From NCBI GenBank assembly GCA_964551525.1, contig CAZKCH010000004.1, positions 1-44,734 on the forward strand: a stretch of DNA of 44,734 nt, given 5' to 3'. This DNA comes from GWA2-46-15 sp964551525 (GTDB taxonomy: Bacteria; Patescibacteriota; Minisyncoccia; Minisyncoccales; GWA2-46-15). The position numbers and the translations under genes were made by a program. The notes beneath the pieces were generated by a model that was not told the origin of the DNA, searched no databases, and was given only the letters and a program-made list of their open reading frames with translations. Positions 1 to 6,851 of the stretch are shown here, one piece after another (the stretch's first letter is position 1; every line of letters begins with the position of its first letter).

Positions 1-2191
1 CGCCCTTAGACAGATAACTGTCTTGCCAATCATTAATAAACTCCATTAAGGAGGCAACCAGAGTGTTAAACTTTAAATCCTCAATATCCTCACTGACTTT
101 TTTGATCGTCTGGTGCAATTTCCTTAAAAGATCATTAGGCGTTTTTTCGGTTTTGACATTATTTTCAAACAACTGCCAAACCCGATTTAAAAACCGAGAG
201 CAGCCCTGCAAGCTCTGTTCTGACCAGGAAATGGCCTGATCAAACGGGCCCATAAACATTTCGTAAAGCCGCAAAGTATCGGCGCCGTATTTGGCAACAA
301 TATCATCCGGATTAACCACGTTGCCGAATGATTTTGACATTTTCCGGTTATCCGGGCCCAAAACAATACCGTGCGACCGCCTTTTAGCGTACGGCTCTGG
401 CGTTGGCACTACACCGATATCGTAAAGAAATTTATAGATAAATCTTGAATAAAGCAAATGCAAGGTCGTATGTTCAAACCCGCCTTGATAAATATCCACC
501 GGCATCCAGTACTTAATTTGTTTTTTACATTCTTCAAAGACATTATTAGTTTCCTTTTTACTTTTTCCTTTTTCATTTTTCGTTCCGAGGCTATTTGATA
601 ACAAATAGCCGAGGTAGTACCAGTTAGACCCGCCCCAATTAGGCATCGTGTCTGTCTCCCTTCGTGCGGCGGACCCGCACTCAGGGCAAGCTACATTTAC
701 CCAATTCTCAATTTTTGCTAAAGGCGACTCACCCGTGCCTGATGGCTCGTACTTTTCCACATAAGGCAATTCCACCGGCAAATCCTTTTCCGGCACCGGA
801 ATGATTGCATAGTCGATTCCATTTATATTGGTAATTGGAACTTGGTGCTTGGTACTTCCTGTGGTTTTTGCGCAATTAGCGCAATAAACCACAGGGATAG
901 GTTCTCCCCAATAATGCTGACGGGAAAAAATCCAGTCGCGCAAATGATAAGTGATGGTTTTTTCTCCTGCCCCTCTTTTTTCCAGCCAAGCGACAATCTT
1001 AGAAATTGCTTCTTGCGACGATAAACTGTTGAACTCTCCGGAATTAATCAAGGTCCCGTAATCGCAAAAAACCTCGCCATTGCCTTTGTTGCGGTCGCTG
1101 ACAACAACTTCTTTAATTTCTAAGCCGAGATTCTTAGCAAATTGATTATCTCTTTTATCATGGGCCGGCACCACCATCACTGCCCCGCCGCCGTAATTGG
1201 CGACGACGTAGTCGCCCACCAAAATCGGAATTTTTTCCTGATTAACCGGATTAATCGCAAAAACCCCTTTTAGTTGTACCCCGGTTTTTTCTTTGGTCAA
1301 ATCAGTCCTCTCGGTTTCACTTTTCTTTTTTGCTTTGGCAATATAGTCCTCAACTTCGGAAATATTTAATATCTGATCCTTAATTTTTGATATAATTTCG
1401 TGCTCCGGCGCGACCGCTAATCCGGTAACGCCGAAAATCGTATCCGTCCGCGTCGTAAAAACCTTAATTTCAAATTTCGAATTTAAAATTTCAAATTTAA
1501 TTGTCGCTCCCTCCGATCTCCCAATCCAATTCTCTTGTTGAATCCTAATCTTAGGCGAAAAATCAACCAGATTTAAATCGTCCAGCAATCGCTGGGCGTA
1601 AGCGGTAATCTTAAATAGCCATTGTTTTTGTGAACGTTTTTCCGTTGGCTTGCCACATCTTTCGTGGCTACCATCGGCTAAAACTTCCTCATTCGCCAAG
1701 GTAGTTTTGCACGACGGGCACCAATTAACCGGTGTCTCGGCCCGATAGGCCAGACCCTTTTCTAAAAGTTTCAGAAAAATCCATTGAGTCCATTTATAAT
1801 ATTGCGGGTCAGTGGTATTAATTTCCCGCGACCAGTCAAAAGAAAGCCCTAAATTCTGGCACTGCTCTTTAAAGCGCTGAATATTCTCTCCCACGGTTTT
1901 TGAAGGATGCTTGCCCATTTTAATGGCATAGTTTTCTGCCGGCAAACCAAAAGCATCCCAGCCCATGGGATATAGAACATTAAATCCGGCCATCCGCTTC
2001 TTCCTTGAATAAGCATCCATGGCCGACCAGGACCGCGCGTGGCCGACATGGAGACCGGCGCCAGACGGATAAGGAAACTCTATCAAGGCAAAAAACTTGG
2101 GCTTCTTATCAAAATCAGCCGCTTTATATAGTTCAGCTTCTGCCCACTTTTTCTGCCACTTTTTCTCTATTTCTTGAGGATTATAACTCAT
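1..2191 (-). CDS. leuS: Leucyl-tRNA synthetase, 3' end cut by window edge
   Basis: Class I aminoacyl-tRNA synthetase charging tRNA-Leu in the cytoplasm. About 730 residues are visible; the C-terminal tail lies beyond position 1. The HIGH motif appears as HVGH in FPYPSGAGLHVGH near the N-terminus and the KMSKS loop as DNRKMSKSFGN near the left edge. The editing domain lies between, with a zinc-type CPSC...C cluster after TPVNW. The ATG at 2191 overlaps the tatD stop in an ATGA junction, so the two are cotranscribed. Two low-complexity stretches are in frame: an AATTTGAAATTT-type repeat (about 1471-1502, encoding KFEILNSKFEIKVF) and an A-rich repeat beside a 9-bp palindrome (about 548-615). The family assignment is certain. 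Confidence 0.97.
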   Translation of the reverse strand, partial: MSYNPQEIEKKWQKKWAEAELYKAADFDKKPKFFALIEFPYPSGAGLHVGHARSWSAMDAYSRKKRMAGFNVLYPMGWDAFGLPAENYAIKMGKHPSKTVGENIQRFKEQCQNLGLSFDWSREINTTDPQYYKWTQWIFLKLLEKGLAYRAETPVNWCPSCKTTLANEEVLADGSHERCGKPTEKRSQKQWLFKITAYAQRLLDDLNLVDFSPKIRIQQENWIGRSEGATIKFEILNSKFEIKVFTTRTDTIFGVTGLAVAPEHEIISKIKDQILNISEVEDYIAKAKKKSETERTDLTKEKTGVQLKGVFAINPVNQEKIPILVGDYVVANYGGGAVMVVPAHDKRDNQFAKNLGLEIKEVVVSDRNKGNGEVFCDYGTLINSGEFNSLSSQEAISKIVAWLEKRGAGEKTITYHLRDWIFSRQHYWGEPIPVVYCANCAKTTGSTKHQVPITNINGIDYAIIPVPEKDLPVELPYVEKYEPSGTGESPLAKIENWVNVACPECGSAARRETDTMPNWGGSNWYYLGYLLSNSLGTKNEKGKSKKETNNVFEECKKQIKYWMPVDIYQGGFEHTTLHLLYSRFIYKFLYDIGVVPTPEPYAKRRSHGIVLGPDNRKMSKSFGNVVNPDDIVAKYGADTLRLYEMFMGPFDQAISWSEQSLQGCSRFLNRVWQLFENNVKTEKTPNDLLRKLHQTIKKVSEDIEDLKFNTLVASLMEFINDWQDSYLSKG
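548..615. repeat. In-frame low-complexity repeat plus palindrome inside leuS
   Basis: A purine-rich degenerate repeat (about 548-583) sits next to a perfect hairpin, GGCTATTTG / CAAATAGCC (about 590-611). Together they encode an insertion of the type LLSNSLGTKNEKGKSKKET just before the NNVFEE segment of LeuS. The reading frame is kept open. Confidence 0.6.
1471..1502. repeat. AATTTGAAATTT-type repeat inside leuS editing domain
   Basis: A degenerate run of AAATTT, GAATTT and AAAATTTC units that translates in frame as KFEILNSKFEIKVF, directly before the TTRTDTIFG motif of LeuS. It is compositionally unlike the flanking codons and resembles the other short degenerate repeats in this window. Confidence 0.55.
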
Positions 2192-3063
2192 ATTCTAAAT
2201 AACGTTCTCGCATTTTTAGTAGTGATTTCCGATACTTCTTCATAACTGATATTTTTTATTCTCGCAATCTCTTGAACAACCTGCTTCACGAACAAAGGTT
2301 CGTTGCGCAGGTTCGCTGAATCACGCTGATCTAAACGCTGAACCACGCTGACATTCGGCGGAATAAGGTATGGGGAATCGGTTTCGACTAAAATTCTATC
2401 TAACGGTGCGGTTTTGATAATCTCTTGCCAGTTTATACCCATGATCTGCTTAAAAATGATTCCATTAAAGCCCAAATATAATCCTTTCCCTAAATATTGC
2501 TGCATTTGCTCTATTGTCCCCGTAAAAGAATGGATCACGCCAAGAAGATTATCCCTGGTTTTCAAGATATCAATCAAATCATTATGAGCCATTCGACAAT
2601 GGAAAATAATCGGCAGGTTTAATTCATCTACCAAGGCGATCTGTGATAACAGACCTTGTATTTGAAGATTTTTAAATGTTTCTAGTTTTATTTTACTCTT
2701 CGGTCGCCAATAATAATCCAAACCGATCTCACCGATAGCGACAACTTTCTTTGAGCTTATAATAAGTTTTCTATAATCATTGATATTAAAATTATTAACC
2801 ATCTCTTGAGTTATTGCTTCCTCCGGATCAAGCTTGCCCTTGATTAAATCCGCCACTCCTGGAATATGAAGAGGGTAAAGACCGACTGAGGCATAAATTC
2901 CTTGAGGATATTTTTGAGCTAATTCAACCGCCTTCTTGCTCGTTTCTAATTGCGAGCCGACATTAATCATCCAAACGTTTTCAGCCAAAGTCCGCCGAAT
3001 GACTTCGTCCCGATCGTGGTCATACGCCCGGAAATTCAAATGGCAATGAGTATCAATTATCAT
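2188..3063 (-). CDS. tatD: TatD family metal-dependent deoxyribonuclease
   Basis: A 291-aa TIM-barrel hydrolase of the TatD family (3'-5' DNA exonuclease / quality control). Metal ligands expected for the family are present: the HxH in DTHCHL near residue 5, the Glu in AIGEIGLDYYW, the His in IFHCR, the His in VIHSFTG and the Asp in LVETDSPYL. Its stop overlaps the leuS start by 4 bases (ATGA), so it is the first gene of a tatD-leuS operon. The stretch after the active-site Asp contains the extra segment VSVVQRLDQRDSAN, encoded by a CAGCG(TGATT)-type degenerate repeat at about 2305-2352, where relatives go directly to a short loop before RNEP. Confidence 0.95.
   Translation of the reverse strand: MIIDTHCHLNFRAYDHDRDEVIRRTLAENVWMINVGSQLETSKKAVELAQKYPQGIYASVGLYPLHIPGVADLIKGKLDPEEAITQEMVNNFNINDYRKLIISSKKVVAIGEIGLDYYWRPKSKIKLETFKNLQIQGLLSQIALVDELNLPIIFHCRMAHNDLIDILKTRDNLLGVIHSFTGTIEQMQQYLGKGLYLGFNGIIFKQIMGINWQEIIKTAPLDRILVETDSPYLIPPNVSVVQRLDQRDSANLRNEPLFVKQVVQEIARIKNISYEEVSEITTKNARTLFRI
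2305..2352. repeat. TTCAGCGT-type degenerate repeat inside tatD
   Basis: On the coding strand the units TCAGCGTGGT, TCAGCGTTTA, TCAGCGTGAT and TCAGCG follow each other and add about 14 residues (VSVVQRLDQRDSAN) between the substrate loop and the conserved RNEP of TatD without breaking the frame. Confidence 0.6.
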
Positions 3064-3091
3064 AAACTTATTTTAATTCAGTTTGCCTAAA

Positions 3092-3126
3092 TACAAAAGC
3101 GCCCCGAGGCTTCTCGAGACGCTTTT
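3092..3126 (-). terminator. Rho-independent terminator after the 47-aa membrane protein
   Basis: A 14-bp stem (AAAAGCGTCTCGAG against CTCGGGGCGCTTTT, with G-U pairs) and an AAGC loop, followed on the minus strand by TTTTGTATTT. It closes the transcript coming from the peptide cassettes before tatD. Confidence 0.85.
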
Positions 3127-3139
3127 CGTTCATCTTTTT

Positions 3140-3283
3140 TTAGTAGCCCACTGGATAAAGAACCGCCCACCATGGGATCAACACACTACCCTCATCGCCG
3201 TGACTAATGATCAGTATTAGCATTGCGGCAACAAGAACGGCGACAGAAAGAATAACAATTAAGATAATCTTTCTGTTTTTCAT
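3140..3283 (-). CDS. Small single-pass membrane protein, 47 aa, unknown
   Basis: Begins MKNRKIILIVILSVAVLVAA. A short basic N-terminus is followed by one strong hydrophobic segment (about residues 5-25) and a short tail ending WWAVLYPVGY, so it is probably a small integral membrane protein with its C-terminus outside. The start at 3283 is chosen because it has a near-ideal ribosome binding site (AGAGGAGGTGTGGAATG); an upstream TTG at 3400 in the same frame would run through the preceding peptide gene and a GC hairpin and is not credible. It lies 65 bases downstream of peptide gene 1 and is closed by a good terminator at 3092-3126. I do not recognise a family. Confidence 0.7.
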   Translation of the reverse strand: MKNRKIILIVILSVAVLVAAMLILIISHGDEGSVLIPWWAVLYPVGY

Positions 3284-3312
3284 TCCACACCTCCTCTCTT
3301 TAAAAAGATAAC

Positions 3313-3345
3313 GAGGGGGCGACGGCGGAAACTCCGTCGCCTCCT
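3313..3345 (-). terminator. GC-rich hairpin behind peptide gene 1
   Basis: A perfect 8-bp core GGCGACGG / CCGTCGCC, extended by GAGG/CCTC, starts 4 bases after the stop of peptide 1. On the minus strand it is followed by CGTTATCTTTTT. It may be a leaky terminator or a processing/stability hairpin ahead of the 47-aa gene. Confidence 0.6.
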
Positions 3346-3348
3346 CTG

Positions 3349-3408
3349 TTACGATATCCGCAGCCTGTAGCGGAAAGTACAACGGCCGCGGAAAGACCAA
3401 CGGACCAT
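3349..3408 (-). CDS. Small peptide 1 of the WSFRGRCTF family (19 aa)
   Basis: Encodes MVRWSFRGRCTFRYRLRIS. The ATG at 3408 has a strong ribosome binding site, AAAGGAGG, ending 5 bases upstream. The core W-S-F-R-G-R-C-T-F is shared with the two neighbouring peptides, yet the Arg, Gly, Arg, Cys and Thr codons are CGC GGC CGT TGT ACT here against CGG GGG CGA TGC ACG and CGA GGT CGC TGC ACC in the others. That synonymous divergence argues for selection on the peptide. The product is strongly basic, with one Cys and no signal peptide. It lies between a structured leader (3455-3565) and a GC hairpin, upstream of a small membrane protein. Function unknown; it could be a regulatory leader peptide, a toxin-like peptide or a modified-peptide precursor. 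Confidence 0.8.
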   Translation of the reverse strand: MVRWSFRGRCTFRYRLRIS

Positions 3409-3454
3409 AACTACCTCCTTTCTGATCAAAGAACTATCGGTCTCGACTAAAACA

Positions 3455-3565
3455 AAAACTGGCCCGCCGAGAGACCAGTTTTAGAGAGTCAAGGATACTA
3501 ATTACTATTATTACCTCAACACGCCAAAACTAACCTCTGGCAAAATAGAAGGGTAATAATAGTAA
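3455..3565 (-). promoter_or_regulatory. Structured leader E1 (candidate attenuator/riboswitch) before peptide 1
   Basis: A perfect 14-bp stem, TTACTATTATTACC / GGTAATAATAGTAA (3552-3565 with 3502-3515), encloses a loop containing AGAGGTTAGTTTT (3526-3538). This segment can pair along all 13 bases, with G-U pairs, with AAAACTGGTCTCT, the 5' arm of a downstream terminator-like hairpin (3455-3482) that is followed by TTTTTGTTTTAG. The two pairings exclude each other, so this is a transcription attenuator, or a pseudoknot if the first stem persists. Directly before the hairpin is the conserved box GACTCTCTAAAACTGG. There is no T-box GGTACC motif. Confidence 0.75.
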
Positions 3566-3605
3566 TAAATTAAAGATTTCAGTATTTTTTTAGTCATAGG
3601 GATTG

Positions 3606-3642
3606 GGACGGGAACGCCGACATGATTCTCGCGTTCCCGTCC
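3606..3642 (-). terminator. GC-rich hairpin behind peptide gene 2
   Basis: A perfect 12-bp inverted repeat, GGACGGGAACGC / GCGTTCCCGTCC, with a 13-base loop, 4 bases after the peptide 2 stop. It lacks a T-tract on the minus strand (CAATCCCTATG follows), so read-through into leader E1 is possible. Confidence 0.6.
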
Positions 3643-3646
3643 TATC

Positions 3647-3700
3647 TTAGAAATTGAACGTGCATCGCCCCCGGAAACTCCATTGAGTTATTCGGGACAT
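3647..3700 (-). CDS. Small peptide 2 of the WSFRGRCTF family (17 aa)
   Basis: Encodes MSRITQWSFRGRCTFNF. The ATG at 3700 is preceded by GAAAGGAGGAAGCA, a near-perfect ribosome binding site at good spacing. It shares nine consecutive core residues with peptide 1, with Ser encoded by AGT here and TCT there, which needs at least two base changes. It is framed by leader E2 upstream and a 12-bp GC hairpin downstream and appears to have its own TTGACA promoter, so this cassette could be an independent transcript carrying only this peptide. Function unknown. Confidence 0.8.
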   Translation of the reverse strand: MSRITQWSFRGRCTFNF

Positions 3701-3723
3701 TGCTTCCTCCTTTCCTGGAAATT

Positions 3724-3836
3724 AAAACTGGTCCTTCAAGAGACCAGTTTAAGAGAGTCAAAGATTATAGAAAATTCCCTTACTTTAACGCTCTAAAACT
3801 AGTCTCTGGAAAAGACCGTAGAAGTAGCTAAAGTAA
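3724..3836 (-). promoter_or_regulatory. Structured leader E2 before peptide 2
   Basis: The stem TTACTTTA / TAAAGTAA (3829-3836 with 3780-3787) encloses a loop with AGAGACTAGTTT (3796-3807), complementary over 12 bases (one G-U) to AAACTGGTCTCT. That sequence is the 5' arm of the hairpin AAACTGGTC...GACCAGTTT (3724-3750) followed by TTAATTT. The box GACTCTCTTAAACTGG precedes the hairpin. The architecture matches E1, with compensatory base changes. Confidence 0.75.
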
Positions 3837-3872
3837 AAGAAGTTTTGTGCCCTTTGTCCTATCATATATGTC

Positions 3873-3900
3873 ATCTTATCTAAAAATAATCATTTGTCAA
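3873..3900 (-). promoter_or_regulatory. Sigma70-type promoter for cassette 2
   Basis: On the minus strand TTGACA (3900-3895) is followed after 16 bases by TAAGAT (3878-3873). It lies between the hairpin of cassette 3 and leader E2 and would start transcription about 30 bases before E2. It is a motif match only. Confidence 0.5.
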
Positions 3901-3918
3901 CACAAATATACAAGAATT

Positions 3919-3944
3919 GGGGGCCCGACGCCTTTCGGGCCCCC
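3919..3944 (-). terminator. GC-rich hairpin behind peptide gene 3
   Basis: A 10-bp perfect stem, GGGGGCCCGA / TCGGGCCCCC, with a 6-base loop, 6 bases after the stop of peptide 3. No T-tract follows on the minus strand (AATTCTTGTATATTTG). Confidence 0.65.
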
Positions 3945-3950
3945 TTGAAC

Positions 3951-3998
3951 CTATGTCCACTGCCAGGTGCAGCGACCTCGGAATGTCCAACGCTTCAT
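3951..3998 (-). CDS. Small peptide 3 of the WSFRGRCTF family (15 aa)
   Basis: Encodes MKRWTFRGRCTWQWT. The ATG at 3998 has GAAAGGAGGAACG just upstream. The core differs from peptides 1 and 2 only at Ser to Thr and at the last aromatic (Phe to Trp), both conservative, while the codons for R-G-R-C-T are largely different. Rich in Trp and Arg with a single Cys. It lies 33 bases ahead of a GC hairpin and behind leader E3, downstream of the amidohydrolase gene with which it could be cotranscribed. A plus-strand ORF across the same bases is a shadow. Confidence 0.8.
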   Translation of the reverse strand: MKRWTFRGRCTWQWT

Positions 3999-4013
3999 CG
4001 TTCCTCCTTTCTA

Positions 4014-4126
4014 TTGGCTTCAAATTAGAAAATGTTTTTAGAAGCCAGTTTAAGAAGGTCGAAAGGATAAGAATAAGCTACCTCAACATCCCAAAACCAG
4101 CTTCTGCAAAACAGAAATCTGGTTTT
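4014..4126 (-). promoter_or_regulatory. Structured leader E3 before peptide 3
   Basis: Loop segment AGAAGCTGGTTT (4094-4105) is complementary over 12 bases, with two G-U pairs, to AAACTGGCTTCT (4040-4051). The latter also pairs with GAAGCCAA (4014-4021) to make the competing hairpin. Relative to E2 the pairs AGAGAC/GTCTCT become AGAAGC/GCTTCT, which is compensatory. The box GACCTTCTTAAACTGG is conserved. The upstream stem differs from the other copies (AAAACCAG / CTGGTTTT, 4093-4126) and the terminator arm lacks a good T-tract, so this copy is the most diverged. Confidence 0.65.
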
Positions 4127-4159
4127 GCCACCAACTACTATTTAAAACATAAAATATTT

Positions 4160-5098
4160 TCATATTAACCGACTTTTAAATTTCTTACCCAAAAACCTTT
4201 TGGCATTGGTAAAAGTAACCTTCTCAAGAGTTGCTTTGGGCAATGTCTTTAAAATTCCGACATTTTCTTTCAGATCGCTAAAAACTGGGGGAAAGTAATC
4301 TATCCGAGGATTAATATAAGTAGAGAAGGGTTCGTCGCTGCCGAACATAAGACGATCCGGGTAATGTTTAGCCATTTCAAAAATAACATTTCTCGGATTA
4401 TTATAATCAAGCGGAAGAATCTCAAAACCACGCTTTTTAGCCGCCAACGGTGTTAATTTTGAACAGACCAAAAGAGGAGAGCAATCAATAAATAAATTGC
4501 CCGGATTTTCTTTGTCTATTTTCTCATAAAACTCTTTGATAAATCCGCCAAAATGCGCGGCGCACATATTAATATCGGGGTACCGCAACGCCAATTCTAA
4601 AACATAAACTGGATTAGCATGTTCAGAAGTATGAGTATGAAACAAAAGGGGTAATTCGTGCCTGCGAACAAAATCAATGAATGGCGACCCAATTAAATCC
4701 GTAGCTTTTGAAAAAGTCGCCTGCGTGTGTATTTTCAATCCTAAAACCTGATGTTGTGACACTAACTTTTCAAGCTGTACTATTTGCGCCCGCACCTTTC
4801 TTTTTGGATCAATCGCTAAAAACGGCAAAAGTTTTCCCTTGCCAACGGCCTCAACTTGTAACAAAAGTATTTCGTTCTCCAGCTTATAAGGAAACTCTGT
4901 CAGCCCGAGGTGTATATTTCGTTCGTATATCCTGGGATCGTCGTATAAAGTGGTCTCAAAAGGAAACACAACCGCAAAATCTATACCGCTCTTTTCCATT
5001 TTAAGAACCAGGTCATTGGCCGCCTGTGAGGAAGGAAAAAGATTATGGAAAACTCTTTTCCAGCTGACTCCAATATGTGTATGGATATCTATAATCAT
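4160..5098 (-). CDS. Amidohydrolase_2-type metal-dependent hydrolase
   Basis: A 312-aa TIM-barrel hydrolase of the amidohydrolase superfamily, closest in pattern to the Amidohydrolase_2 (ACMSD-like) group. The metal ligands are visible as HxH in DIHTHIG, Lys in GLKIHTQA, His in LLFHTHT, His in CAAHFGG and Asp in LMFGSDEPF. The substrate cannot be told from sequence; the family hydrolyses or decarboxylates small carboxylic or amide compounds. No clear ribosome binding site precedes the ATG at 5098. The gene is immediately upstream of peptide cassette 3 and downstream of a GNAT-like gene, in an accessory cluster. Confidence 0.85.
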   Translation of the reverse strand: MIIDIHTHIGVSWKRVFHNLFPSSQAANDLVLKMEKSGIDFAVVFPFETTLYDDPRIYERNIHLGLTEFPYKLENEILLLQVEAVGKGKLLPFLAIDPKRKVRAQIVQLEKLVSQHQVLGLKIHTQATFSKATDLIGSPFIDFVRRHELPLLFHTHTSEHANPVYVLELALRYPDINMCAAHFGGFIKEFYEKIDKENPGNLFIDCSPLLVCSKLTPLAAKKRGFEILPLDYNNPRNVIFEMAKHYPDRLMFGSDEPFSTYINPRIDYFPPVFSDLKENVGILKTLPKATLEKVTFTNAKRFLGKKFKSRLI

Positions 5099-5167
5099 AT
5101 TGAATTAAGTTATTTATTTAATACTACAAAGTATGCAAAAGATGAAACCTGGGAAGAATCATCTTTT

Positions 5168-5746
5168 TTACTTAACGGCGATAACTAACACTCCGTCTCG
5201 CGGACCGACCCCGAACAGCGCATCGTTCTGTCGCCCCGGCGAATACCTGTAACTACGACGCACCAGATAATCATCTAGGCTGGAATCTAATCCCTTGACC
5301 TGTAGAATATTTCTTCCTAATGCGCGAATATCCTCCTGCACCCGAACTCTCTCGCCTGTTGGCCAAACACTGTTAAACCCGTAGCGACGCACGGCCTCGC
5401 AGAAAACATGATGCACTGCCGGCTCTTGGGTCGTTAAGGCGGCAACGGTAATCTGACGAAAAAATGCGAGAGGACAGTAAAGCTGCTTAGATAATCCTTG
5501 ACCTTGCCATTTTTTAAAAATGGCTATAATCGACAGGTATATTAAATACCCTGCGGTTAGTGGGATTATTTCGTAAGTTACCGCTCCAATTAACTCGTCT
5601 TCTTGCCAGAGAGAGTAACGCCGCGCCGTTGTTTTGCCTTCCTTTAAGAAAATACTTAACGCTGAATCCCCTTCTCCCGGGAATGCTTCTTTGGCAAGTT
5701 GCAAAAGAGAATCCCGAGGAGGGACCAATGCTCTCAATACAATCAT
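5168..5746 (-). CDS. GNAT-like acetyltransferase domain protein
   Basis: 192 aa. The segment LSIIAIFKKWQGQGLSKQLY (about residues 71-90) resembles GNAT motif A, with a Q/R-x-x-G-x-G acetyl-CoA loop. The rest, including RRYSLWQEDELIGAVTYEI, fits the beta strands before it. The C-terminal 80 residues are not recognised. The start at 5746 is supported by CGAAAGGAGGTCAGAATG, a strong site of the kind seen only in this accessory region. It begins 17 bases after the M19 dipeptidase stop, so the two are probably cotranscribed. The acceptor substrate is unknown. Confidence 0.65.
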   Translation of the reverse strand: MIVLRALVPPRDSLLQLAKEAFPGEGDSALSIFLKEGKTTARRYSLWQEDELIGAVTYEIIPLTAGYLIYLSIIAIFKKWQGQGLSKQLYCPLAFFRQITVAALTTQEPAVHHVFCEAVRRYGFNSVWPTGERVRVQEDIRALGRNILQVKGLDSSLDDYLVRRSYRYSPGRQNDALFGVGPRDGVLVIAVK

Positions 5747-5763
5747 TCTGACCTCCTTTCGAT

Positions 5764-6798
5764 TTACTTATGATGTTCTTCCCAGGTTTTACAAAGAACT
5801 CTCAATAAATTTTCTCCCATGATCTTTTTAATATCCTTGTCATTATAACCACGGTTCATCAATGCCTTTATAAGGCGGGGATAACAAGTTACATCTTCCA
5901 ACCCTTTGACTAATGAACCAGAAATAATGCCGTCGAAATCACTGCCGATACCAATATGATCTATCCCTGCAATATTAACTATATGATCAATCTGGTCTAA
6001 TAATTGTATCAATGATTTATTCTTCTTTTCGCCTAAAAACTTATCGACAAAAGAAAGTCCGATAACCCCACCGTTTCGAGCCAAAGCCTTAATCTGCTCA
6101 TCAGATAGAAGTCGGGAATGATCACAAAAATACCGAGGATTAGAATGTGAACAGATGACCGGCTTTATTGTCGTCTTCAGAACATCTTTAAAAGCAGCCT
6201 GATTTAAATGAGCAACATCTATGGTTATTCCCAATCGATTCATTTCTTTTACCGCTTTTTCTCCTAATTTGGTTAAACCTCTATTGAAAAACTCGTCGGC
6301 AGCGCCGTCAGCTAAGGAGTTGCTCTTATTCCAAGTCAATCCCAGCACCCTTATTCCTAATTTATGAAGAATGGTCAGGACTGCCAAATCGTTTCCTAAA
6401 AAGGGGGCGCCCTCAATAGCCAAAATTACCCCAAATCGATTTTCTTTCTTTGCCTGTAGAATATCGCTTACTTTTAACACTTGAATTAAAAAACTATTTT
6501 CTTTAATCAGTTTTTTGGCAAAATCAATTTGATTAAGCGCAAACTCTAAGGGATTATCCACCGTAACGAATTTGCCGTTTTTTATTTCTTCAGAACAAAT
6601 CGCCCAGCAAGCAGCGGTTAGTTTCCCTCGTTTTAATCTGGGAATATCCACTTGGTTTATTTCTTGAATCCCTTGTTTTTTTGGACCGATAGTTGTTCCT
6701 CTTTGCCTGATATCTTTTCCGGTTAAAACTAAAATATTGCCGATCACATCTTGATGGCCATCAATGATAATTATTTTTTTATCCGATTTTAACTTCAT
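5764..6798 (-). CDS. Peptidase M19 (renal-type membrane dipeptidase family)
   Basis: 344 aa, cytoplasmic (no signal peptide). Family motifs in order: DGHQD (HxD metal site) near residue 14, the bridging Glu in ILAIEGAPF, ICSHSN and CDHSRLL (His ligands), and GIGSDFDG (Asp). M19 enzymes cleave dipeptides, including some with D-residues; some act on other amides. It lacks the signal and GPI regions of eukaryotic members, as expected for bacteria. It follows the 242-aa ORFan gene after a hairpin and precedes the GNAT-like gene, so a peptide-processing role linked to the accessory cluster is possible but is inference. Confidence 0.9.
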   Translation of the reverse strand: MKLKSDKKIIIIDGHQDVIGNILVLTGKDIRQRGTTIGPKKQGIQEINQVDIPRLKRGKLTAACWAICSEEIKNGKFVTVDNPLEFALNQIDFAKKLIKENSFLIQVLKVSDILQAKKENRFGVILAIEGAPFLGNDLAVLTILHKLGIRVLGLTWNKSNSLADGAADEFFNRGLTKLGEKAVKEMNRLGITIDVAHLNQAAFKDVLKTTIKPVICSHSNPRYFCDHSRLLSDEQIKALARNGGVIGLSFVDKFLGEKKNKSLIQLLDQIDHIVNIAGIDHIGIGSDFDGIISGSLVKGLEDVTCYPRLIKALMNRGYNDKDIKKIMGENLLRVLCKTWEEHHK

Positions 6799-6818
6799 AA
6801 TATTTTAAAATTTACATT

Positions 6819-6846
6819 GGCGGCACGAGGTCTTCATCGTGCCGCC
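6819..6846 (-). terminator. GC-rich hairpin behind the 242-aa ORFan
   Basis: A perfect 10-bp stem, GGCGGCACGA / TCGTGCCGCC, with an 8-base loop, 5 bases after the stop at 6852. It is followed on the minus strand by AATGTAAATTTTAAAAT. The placement and style match the hairpins behind the peptide genes. Confidence 0.65.
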
Positions 6847-6851
6847 TCTGT

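Noticed and set aside
3140..3400. 86-codon minus-strand ORF starting with TTG at 3400
   Set aside because: It would overlap peptide gene 1 in another frame and cross a strong hairpin; the internal ATG at 3283 has a near-perfect ribosome binding site, so only the last 47 codons are taken as a gene.
3917..4168. 83-codon plus-strand ORF
   Set aside because: It runs antisense through peptide gene 3, its GC hairpin and leader E3, has no ribosome binding site, and its codons are explained by those minus-strand elements.
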